Of a DNA stretch of 5,303 nt, positions 1-5,303 are shown one piece after another. The notes under the pieces are model-generated. The model saw only the letters and a list, made by a program, of their open reading frames with translations, made no database searches and was not told the origin of the DNA. Made by a program: the position numbers and the translations under genes. Source of the stretch: Candidatus Zhuqueibacterota bacterium (GTDB lineage Bacteria > Zhuqueibacterota > Zhuqueibacteria > Residuimicrobiales > Krinioviventaceae). Numbering within the stretch: position 1 is the stretch's first letter; each line of letters starts with the position of its first letter. Location of the stretch: assembly GCA_003854995.1 (NCBI GenBank), contig RQOI01000446.1, forward strand, positions 1-5,303, read 5' to 3'.

Positions 1-464
1 AGGGCGGTGAAAAATTGCGGCAGGGACATCATGGCAATGAGCTTTTCGGGCACGTTTGCCCCGACCAACAGAGGCAGCGCCAATCGCGTCGCATAGTACA
101 GGACAAGGAATTTGACCAATGCCCCGCAGAGCAGTCCGAGCCAGGCGGAGAAGGACAATAATACATTTGCAGCGCGCCGCCATCTGCGCAAAAGAGAAAA
201 AACCGCGACAAAGGCAGCGTTGGCGAGGATGATGAACGGCATCATGAACAACAGAAAGCCAGGCAGTTGCCCTCGCAGGGCTGCGACCATCGGTGTGATG
301 ACGCCAAGGGCAATGCCCGCAACAGGCGCAACGGTCAAAGATGTGAGAATGAGCATCATGTTCACCAACGGTCCTGTGAATAGCTGTGGCAGGCCGAGCG
401 CTTCAATCATCAAGGTGAGGGCGATCAGAAAAATGAGGCGGCTGATCTCTTTGTTCGACGTCAA
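1..464 (-). CDS. ECF transporter S component-like membrane protein (partial, C-terminus beyond the left edge)
   Basis: Read on the minus strand, an open frame starts at a TTG (462-464) and runs off the window after 154 residues. It is very hydrophobic, with likely membrane segments near residues 9-25, 33-63, 70-92, 102-124 and a last one beginning near 142. Motifs such as GPLVN (31-35), the Gly/Pro-rich stretch through GVITPMVAALRG (54-65), PFIILAN (76-82) and a C-terminal PQFFTA (149-154) resemble, from memory, S components of energy-coupling factor transporters. Those are small membrane proteins that bind a vitamin or metal and dock onto a shared EcfT/EcfA energising module. The substrate cannot be told. 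The TTG is chosen because AAGGA lies 7 bases upstream and a TAA closes the frame above it. No ATPase or EcfT gene is visible here; they could lie to the left or elsewhere. Another multi-pass membrane family is possible. The coding call is firm and the family call moderate. Confidence 0.68.
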   Translation of the reverse strand, partial: MTSNKEISRLIFLIALTLMIEALGLPQLFTGPLVNMMLILTSLTVAPVAGIALGVITPMVAALRGQLPGFLLFMMPFIILANAAFVAVFSLLRRWRRAANVLLSFSAWLGLLCGALVKFLVLYYATRLALPLLVGANVPEKLIAMMSLPQFFTA

Positions 465-471
465 CTGCAAA

Positions 472-476
472 TCCTT
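472..476 (-). promoter_or_regulatory. Ribosome binding site deciding the TTG start of the S component-like gene
   Basis: On the minus strand AAGGA is followed by a 7-base spacer and then TTG at 464. A second in-frame TTG sits at 470 but is only one base from the AAGGA, too close to be used. There is no in-frame ATG until residue 19, inside the first membrane segment, so the TTG start is the best choice. Confidence 0.6.
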
Positions 477-557
477 AACAAAAATTTCCGTGAATGGCGG
501 ATTTTATTCGTATTTCTGTTTGTTGTATTTTTCTATAAATGAAAAGATGTAAACGCG

Positions 558-586
558 ATTTTAAGCACTCCAGCGTTTATATACAA
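558..586 (-). promoter_or_regulatory. Candidate sigma-70-like promoter for the S component-like gene
   Basis: On the minus strand TTGTAT (586-581) and TAAAAT (563-558) are separated by exactly 17 bases. Each hexamer is close to the TTGACA and TATAAT consensus (four of six and five of six matches). Transcription would start near 551 and give a leader of about 87 bases before the TTG start. The region is AT-rich, so chance matches are easy, and the housekeeping promoter consensus of this organism is unknown. Confidence 0.33.
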
Positions 587-626
587 CACGTTTTTCTGCC
601 TTGAAAAAAATATACTCATTTTATCC

Positions 627-631
627 GGAGG
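627..631 (+). promoter_or_regulatory. Ribosome binding site fixing the protease start at 637
   Basis: GGAGG lies 5 bases before the ATG at 637. The same frame is open further upstream to a TTG at 601, but that start would place this strong site inside the coding region and add twelve residues with no recognisable role. Confidence 0.75.
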
Positions 632-636
632 TCAGC

Positions 637-1644
637 ATGTCCGATGCTCAGACGATATCCATCTTGCGGCAAAAAACACAAAAAGGACTCATGAAAAAGG
701 CCAACGTCATTGGTATCGGCGTAGGCCGCAAAGAAACAGCGGGCAAGGCGGAGAAAGAGCTGTCGCTCAAAGTGTTCGTTCAGGAAAAAGTTGCAGCGTC
801 CACTCTCTCATCAAAAGATATCATCCCGAAAGAGATAGATGGCATCACTACGGACGTTACAGCTGTAGGTGAAATCTATGCATTTCAAAATCCACAAGGC
901 CGGCATCGACCGGCCATGCCGGGCATCAGCATCGGACATTATGCGATCACCGCCGGCACATTTGGCGCTGTCGTTCGGGATGCGACGACGAATGAACGTC
1001 TGATTTTGTCGAACAACCATGTCCTGGCAAATAGCAACAGCGCCTCAAAGGGCGACTCGATCCTGCAGCCGGGACGCGCCGATGGTGGAAAAGATCCCCA
1101 GGATCGGATTGCTGATCTTGAGCGTTTCATGAAAATTAGCTGGAAAGGCGGCGGTGGCGATGATGATGACAATTGCCCGATCGCTGCTTTTTTCGAATCG
1201 CTGCTCAATACGTTCGCAGCTCTGATCGGCTCTGGCACTCGACTCAAACAGGTCAAAGCAGAGGTGGTTAACCTCATCGATGCCGCCGTCGCCAGGCCGG
1301 TGAACGATGCGATCATCGAGGATGCAATCCTGAAAATTGGCACGGTCACCGGGACTGCAGAGGCCTCTATCGGCATGAAGGTGAAAAAGAGCGGCCGAAC
1401 CACGGGCTATACGGAGGGCGTCATAAACGCGCTGGATGCCACAATTGAGGTGAGCTACGGCAGCACGACGGCTCTCTTTGAGCAGCAGATATTTGCCAAT
1501 CATATGTCAGATCCGGGTGATTCAGGTTCGCTCATCGTCAGTCAAGACAACAGAGCCGTGGGACTCTTATTCGCCGGCTCATCGACAGTGACAGTGATCA
1601 ATCCCATCAGCGCGGTGCTGTCGGGATTGAATATCGTCATCTAG
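637..1644 (+). CDS. Trypsin-like serine protease family protein without signal peptide
   Basis: A 335-residue protein with a chymotrypsin-fold protease signature. An N-terminal region with NVIGIGVG (23-30) precedes the protease part. Candidate triad residues are H128 in LSNNHVLA, D215 in LIDAAVARP and S296 in DPGDSGS; the GRTTG motif (253-257) typical of this group is also present. Family members, from memory, share the pattern of SIGH, TAGT(L/F)G, LSNNHVLAN, ILQPG and GRTTG, mostly in proteins annotated only as trypsin-like or hypothetical; the plant NAL1 protein has a comparable fold. A stretch of four Gly and four Asp (171-178) followed by CPIAAFFESLLNTF forms an insert between the His and Asp regions. 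No signal peptide or membrane segment is seen, so the protein is probably cytoplasmic. The substrate is unknown. The ATG at 637 is chosen for its GGAGG. The stop lies 8 bases before the kinase start, which suggests co-transcription. All three triad residues are intact, so activity is plausible. Confidence 0.85.
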   Translation: MSDAQTISILRQKTQKGLMKKANVIGIGVGRKETAGKAEKELSLKVFVQEKVAASTLSSKDIIPKEIDGITTDVTAVGEIYAFQNPQGRHRPAMPGISIGHYAITAGTFGAVVRDATTNERLILSNNHVLANSNSASKGDSILQPGRADGGKDPQDRIADLERFMKISWKGGGGDDDDNCPIAAFFESLLNTFAALIGSGTRLKQVKAEVVNLIDAAVARPVNDAIIEDAILKIGTVTGTAEASIGMKVKKSGRTTGYTEGVINALDATIEVSYGSTTALFEQQIFANHMSDPGDSGSLIVSQDNRAVGLLFAGSSTVTVINPISAVLSGLNIVI

Positions 1645-1652
1645 CGCCCTAC

Positions 1653-3800
1653 ATGCCGTTCTACGATATCATCACACTTGTAGGATTTGGTTTTGGCGTT
1701 GCCCTGTCCGTCACACTATTCACTCTCTCCATGCAGCGAATGCCAAAGCGCGCCATTGACGTCGCATTTGGCATTCTCTTTTTATCATTCATACTCTGGT
1801 TCGGCGGACAGTTTCTGTCCCTGCTCGTCGATCTTTTATTCGGTTCAGTTGCACAACTCGAAGTCAAAACACTGGTGATCATTTCGTATGCAGGGCTTAC
1901 CTTAACTCCCTCTTCACTCCTGCACATCCAGCTGGCGAGTTTGCAGAGTGCTCGCGGCAGCGACAGGCTCGGCATCAGAGACATTTTCATCATACTCACA
2001 TTTTACGTTCCATTCATCATATTCGTCGCGATGAATGCCGCAGCTCTGTTGCAGAGAAAAGCGCTCACTGCCGGCCACAGTGAGATCGTCAATATACCAT
2101 TCGCTTTATGGATGATTTTTTCAATCACGATATTCGTCACGTTTTCCGAAAAACTGATTGAAACAGTAAAATACGAATCGGATCGTCGATTCTATAAAAA
2201 CATCAGCTATGTTCTCGCGAGCATCGGCCTGGGAGTCATCGTCGTCTATGTCTTTTCGTTTTATCGTCTCCCATACGCCGGCCAGTATCTCGATCTTTTC
2301 ATGCTGCTGTCGCCGGCCATCGCGATGGCTGTTTTTCTCTATTATGTCTATCGGTATAACTTTTATCGACTCGTGATAAAACCAAGCCTTGTCCATTCGG
2401 TGATCTATGGCACCGTGATGGCGATCTATCTCGTCGGTATCAGGAGGTTTGGGCAATACTTGTCGCAGTTCCCGGAAGTGAATGAAGAGCTCATTGAAGG
2501 ATTGCTGCTCATTGCTCTGGTTTTTGCCTTTCAACCTTTTCGTTCCATGCTGCAGACGCGCCTCGATAAAATATTCTTCAGAGATCGCTACTATTACCAG
2601 CAATTTCTCCGTGAATTATCAGACAGCATCAGCGGCATCGTGGATTTGGAGCAACTCCTGCAGACGATTCGACACTCGATGGTGGCCACGTTGAAAGTGA
2701 CAGAATGCACGATCATCATTTTGCACAAAGACGATGATCACCTCGCCGTGGTTAAAAAAAGTGGCGATGCTGAATTTCCCCATTTGTCTCTGCTGATCAG
2801 TGCGCTGCAAGAGACGCGGCATTTTCGTCCGCGACGCCAGCTCAATGATCATCGAGTATTCGCGGCTCTCAAAGGGAACAATCTGGCGCTGGCAATGCCC
2901 GTCTATTTCCAGCAGGATATACGCGGCCTCATTGCTCTCGCGGAAAAAGAAACAGGCAATCCATTTTCGGACGATGAACTGGATGTGCTGCAAACATTTG
3001 CCAACCAAATTGGCTTGGCAATTGAAAACGCCCGTCTGGTGCAGGAGCGGTTCGAGTTGATCGAGCGGATTCATCAGGCGGAAAAATCCACTTCATTGGG
3101 ACAGCTCGCCACAACCATGTCACATGAATTAAAAAATCCGCTCAGCTCGATCAAAACGATCGTCCAGGTTTTACATGAAAAAGCCGAAGGGGAGGAGAGA
3201 CAGGATTTAAACCTGGTCATGACCGAGATCAACCGGCTGCATGGTATTCTGGAAAAGCTGCTCAGTTACGCTCGCCCGGCTGAGACATCGACGGAACGGA
3301 TCGATGTCGGTCTGATCATCGAGGAAGTGCTTGCGTTATTGAAACACCAGGCGCACCAGGAAAATATCATGCTGGATTTCCAACGGCCTGATTCCATGCC
3401 GGCGCTCATCGCTAAAAGACAATCCATTCGAGAGATCGTTTTCAACATCGTGCTGAATGCCATCCAGGCCGTCGAACAAGACGGCACGGTTCGGGTGTCG
3501 CTATCGGTCGGCAACCTCCCGGCCTGCATTGAGCGACAGAATAAGATGAAGGATGTCACCTGTTTGATCTTTATCTGTCAGGATGATGGTCCCGGCATTG
3601 CCAATGAATTTTATGAAAAGATTTTTGAGCCGTTTTACACATCAAAGACCGTCGGCACCGGATTGGGACTCGCCATTGTCAAACGCAATGTAAATGAACT
3701 CAACGGTGTTATAGATGTTAAATCCAATGCGAGATCGGGGACGAGTTTCACCGTCTATTTACCCGTCACACTGGAAAACCATCTGCATGAAGGCGAGTGA
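1653..3800 (+). CDS. Multi-pass membrane sensor histidine kinase with GAF domain (NtrB-type kinase core)
   Basis: A 715-residue sensor kinase. Residues 1-300 contain eight or nine hydrophobic segments (about 5-27, 37-60, 71-93, 110-132, 148-168, 184-203, 211-234, 246-262, 280-297), resembling the 7TM-type sensor regions found in kinases such as PrsK. After the membrane part comes a conserved-looking juncture (LDKIFFRDRYYYQQF, 304-318), a GAF domain (about 326-462), and a short helical linker. The kinase core has the H box with H491 in SHELKNP, the N box with N602, the G1 box DDGPGI (D644), the F box IFEPFYTSK (657-665) and the G2 box GTGLGL (668-673), so all catalytic elements are intact. It should autophosphorylate H491 and pass the phosphate to the regulator encoded 6 bases downstream. 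The signal is unknown; it could be sensed in the membrane, by the GAF domain, or both. No Shine-Dalgarno sequence precedes the ATG, so translation may be coupled to the protease gene ending 8 bases before it. Confidence 0.95.
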   Translation: MPFYDIITLVGFGFGVALSVTLFTLSMQRMPKRAIDVAFGILFLSFILWFGGQFLSLLVDLLFGSVAQLEVKTLVIISYAGLTLTPSSLLHIQLASLQSARGSDRLGIRDIFIILTFYVPFIIFVAMNAAALLQRKALTAGHSEIVNIPFALWMIFSITIFVTFSEKLIETVKYESDRRFYKNISYVLASIGLGVIVVYVFSFYRLPYAGQYLDLFMLLSPAIAMAVFLYYVYRYNFYRLVIKPSLVHSVIYGTVMAIYLVGIRRFGQYLSQFPEVNEELIEGLLLIALVFAFQPFRSMLQTRLDKIFFRDRYYYQQFLRELSDSISGIVDLEQLLQTIRHSMVATLKVTECTIIILHKDDDHLAVVKKSGDAEFPHLSLLISALQETRHFRPRRQLNDHRVFAALKGNNLALAMPVYFQQDIRGLIALAEKETGNPFSDDELDVLQTFANQIGLAIENARLVQERFELIERIHQAEKSTSLGQLATTMSHELKNPLSSIKTIVQVLHEKAEGEERQDLNLVMTEINRLHGILEKLLSYARPAETSTERIDVGLIIEEVLALLKHQAHQENIMLDFQRPDSMPALIAKRQSIREIVFNIVLNAIQAVEQDGTVRVSLSVGNLPACIERQNKMKDVTCLIFICQDDGPGIANEFYEKIFEPFYTSKTVGTGLGLAIVKRNVNELNGVIDVKSNARSGTSFTVYLPVTLENHLHEGE

Positions 3801-3806
3801 CAGACC

Positions 3807-5225
3807 ATGGAGACTTGCAAAGCAAAAATACTCATCGTGGATGATGAAGGCACGGCCCGCTACGCCATGCGCAAGGCGCTCCAGTCCATCTCGGCTGATA
3901 TCAAAGAAGCAAAGGATGGCCAAGCAGCCCTTGAGTTGATACAATCATACCAGCCGGACGTGGTGCTGTGCGATATGAATATGCCCAAAATGAATGGCAT
4001 GGATTTGCTCAAAGCGCTTGCCTCGATTCAATCAGGCCGGGCGGTTCCGCCGCTCGTCGTTGTGATCACGGCTTACGGCTCGGAAAAAATAGCCGTGGAA
4101 GCCATGAAAGCCGGGGCTTTTGACTATCTGAGCAAACCGTACGAAATTGATGAGCTTCGTCTGGTGGTCAAAAAGATGTTGGACCAAATTGCGCTCAAGC
4201 GTGAGAATATCAAACTCAAGCAGGAGGTGGGGAAAAAGACTGGGATAGACATCATCGGTGACAGTCCGGCCATACAGCAGATTCACCGTCTCGTCGATAA
4301 GGTGGCGCCCACAGACGTCACCGTCCTGATCACCGGCGAAAGCGGCACCGGCAAAGAACTGCTGGCGCGCAACATCCACCGCGCCAGTCCGCGCGCTGAT
4401 GGTCCCTATATAACAATGAATTGTGCCGCCATTCCCAGGGACCTTGTCGAGAGTGAGCTGTTTGGTCACGAGAAAGGCGCCTTCACCGGCGCGATAGACC
4501 AGCGGCCGGGCAAATTTGAGCTGGCGCATCAGGGCACCCTATTCCTCGACGAAATCGCAGATATGAGCCTCGACACGCAGGCAAAAATCCTGCGAGTACT
4601 GGAAGATCAGTCTTTCACCCGGCTTGGCGGCAAGGACGTCATTCATGCAAATGTTCGCCTGATCAGCGCAACCAATAAAAACCTTGAAAATGAAATAGGG
4701 ATCGGCGCCTTTCGCCGCGATCTCTATTACCGCATCAAAGTCATGGAGATCAAGCTGCCGCCCCTGCGCCAGCGGCGCGAAGATATCCCGCTACTGGCGA
4801 ATTATTATCTCGATCAATTTGCCTCTCGACACGGTAAGCCGGTCAAACGCATCAGCGCCCTGGCGATGCGCCGCCTCTACGAGTACGATTGGCCTGGCAA
4901 TATTCGGCAGCTCATTCATGTGATCGAACAGAGCGTCGTATTGGCTGAAGGGGAAAAATTGACGATTGAGGACCTGCCTTTCGAGCTGCAGCAGACACAA
5001 ACCAGCGCCTCCGGGACTATTGATATTCATAATCTCGGCGCCGCCTCGTTCGCACAGATGAAAGCGCAAGTGATGGCCGATTTTGAGCGCACGATCATTG
5101 AAAAAGCACTCGGCGAAACAAATGGCAACGTCAGCCAGGCTGCACGACTGCTGCTTATGAAGCGGCAGTTTTTGCAGGCAAAAATGAAACGACTGGGGAT
5201 TGCAGTGACCAGGCATCGCAAATAG
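3807..5225 (+). CDS. NtrC-family sigma-54-dependent response regulator
   Basis: A 472-residue protein with the three-part NtrC architecture, close to NtrC in length. The receiver (about 6-122) has the acidic pair D12/D13, phosphoacceptor D56 in LCDMNMP, T88 and K110. The AAA+ domain (about 148-383) has Walker A GESGTGKE (177-184), the GAFTGA sigma-54 contact loop (224-229), Walker B with D248/E249, arginine-finger region FRRDLYYR (302-309) and sensor II WPGNIRQL (362-369). A Fis-type helix-turn-helix lies at about 424-465. It should bind enhancer sites as an oligomer and use ATP hydrolysis to open sigma-54 RNA polymerase promoters when phosphorylated by the upstream kinase. The C-terminal HTH begins with the usual GNVSQAAR but its turn and recognition helix (LLLMKRQFLQAKMKRLGI) lack the common LG(I/M)SR(T/R)TLY pattern. 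The start at 3807 gives a complete receiver. Target genes are not visible in this window. Confidence 0.97.
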   Translation: METCKAKILIVDDEGTARYAMRKALQSISADIKEAKDGQAALELIQSYQPDVVLCDMNMPKMNGMDLLKALASIQSGRAVPPLVVVITAYGSEKIAVEAMKAGAFDYLSKPYEIDELRLVVKKMLDQIALKRENIKLKQEVGKKTGIDIIGDSPAIQQIHRLVDKVAPTDVTVLITGESGTGKELLARNIHRASPRADGPYITMNCAAIPRDLVESELFGHEKGAFTGAIDQRPGKFELAHQGTLFLDEIADMSLDTQAKILRVLEDQSFTRLGGKDVIHANVRLISATNKNLENEIGIGAFRRDLYYRIKVMEIKLPPLRQRREDIPLLANYYLDQFASRHGKPVKRISALAMRRLYEYDWPGNIRQLIHVIEQSVVLAEGEKLTIEDLPFELQQTQTSASGTIDIHNLGAASFAQMKAQVMADFERTIIEKALGETNGNVSQAARLLLMKRQFLQAKMKRLGIAVTRHRK

Positions 5226-5303
5226 GTAAGAGGTCAGTTTCTGGTAAAGACACAAAAGATCAATTTGGTGAGACCTTTGGCCGCAACCAAAAATATCCAA
5301 ACC
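5226..5303. other. Short 3' tail without a supported gene
   Basis: The 78 bases after the regulator stop contain no convincing coding start or RNA gene. The only hairpin-like element is a five-pair stem, TTTGG (5276-5280) with CCAAA (5287-5291), followed by two further A and no T-run on the plus strand. I do not call this a terminator, so the operon may continue beyond the right edge. Confidence 0.5.

Larger units (their letters stand above)
465..636. other. Divergent intergenic region, AT-rich
   Basis: This 172-base gap separates two genes pointing away from each other, so it must carry promoters for both. It is clearly richer in A and T than the flanking coding DNA. For the minus strand I see a plausible sigma-70-like promoter (558-586). 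For the plus strand the only -10-like hexamer close to the protease gene is TATACT (611-616), but no good -35 lies 16-18 bases before it and the transcript leader would be only about 14 bases, so I do not call it. I found no GG-N10-GC sigma-54 element on either strand by eye. No tRNA, riboswitch consensus or long repeat was recognised. Confidence 0.6.

Noticed and set aside
112..552. Plus-strand open frame of 146 residues over the left-end gene
   Set aside because: Its translation is rich in Arg, Ala, Thr and Met with no domain pattern, and it lies antisense to the membrane-protein frame, which has a ribosome site and consistent hydrophobic segments.
574..590. Imperfect dyad around CGTTTATATACAACACG as an operator
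   Set aside because: Symmetry breaks in the centre and only the outer GTT/AAC bases match; too weak in an AT-rich region.
611..616. TATACT as a -10 box for the protease operon
   Set aside because: No -35-like hexamer lies 16-18 bases upstream and the leader would be only about 14 bases; a chance match is likely in this AT-rich stretch.
601..636. Upstream TTG start for the protease
   Set aside because: It would embed the strong GGAGG at 627-631 inside the coding sequence, and the twelve added residues look neither conserved nor like a signal peptide.
1339..1360. TGGCAC resembling a sigma-54 -24 element
   Set aside because: The required GC at the -12 position with correct spacing is absent and the site is inside the protease coding region.
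939..1503. Two overlapping minus-strand open frames inside the protease gene
   Set aside because: They are antisense to a gene with an intact catalytic triad and show no domain features of their own.
4032..4529. Minus-strand open frame of 165 residues across the receiver and AAA+ region
   Set aside because: It is antisense to highly conserved NtrC motifs and has no recognisable features; a shadow of the real gene.
5276..5293. Possible rho-independent terminator
   Set aside because: The stem is only five pairs with two G-C pairs, and there is no T-run on the plus strand after it.
4791..5300. Minus-strand open frame of 169 residues at the right end
   Set aside because: It mostly mirrors the regulator's C-terminal coding region; the Cys/His-rich translation shows no ordered metal-binding spacing.

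Overview
The window holds four protein-coding genes on a backbone of roughly even base composition. One is a left-edge membrane-protein gene on the minus strand. Diverging from it is a three-gene plus-strand run: a trypsin-like protease of a poorly characterised family, a multi-pass membrane histidine kinase, and an NtrC-type (sigma-54) response regulator. A sigma-54 activator paired with an NtrB-type kinase indicates a bacterium, probably Gram-negative. The mix of an ECF-type S component, a GAF-containing membrane kinase and an NtrC regulator would fit the FCB or Calditrichota/KSB1 lineages, but this placement is a weak inference because no taxonomic marker gene is present.

Layout. Bases 1-464 (minus) encode the first 154 residues of a hydrophobic protein that resembles the substrate-binding S component of an ECF vitamin transporter. 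It starts at a TTG and is cut by the window edge. Bases 465-636 are an AT-rich divergent intergenic region carrying ribosome binding sites for both flanking genes and a plausible minus-strand promoter. Bases 637-1644 encode a 335-residue serine protease with a visible His/Asp/Ser triad and no signal peptide. Bases 1653-3800 encode a 715-residue kinase with eight or nine membrane segments, then GAF, HisKA and HATPase domains. Bases 3807-5225 encode a 472-residue receiver/AAA+/Fis-HTH regulator. The last 78 bases contain no gene I can support.

How they may work together. The kinase and regulator are separated by 6 bases and form a standard pair: the membrane kinase senses an unknown cue, phosphorylates D56 of the regulator, and the regulator opens sigma-54 promoters elsewhere. 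The protease ends only 8 bases before the kinase start, so all three are probably co-transcribed. A soluble protease, apparently cytoplasmic, transcribed with a membrane sensor and a sigma-54 activator is the most interesting aspect of the window. Whether the protease is part of the signalling circuit or just a neighbour cannot be decided from sequence alone.
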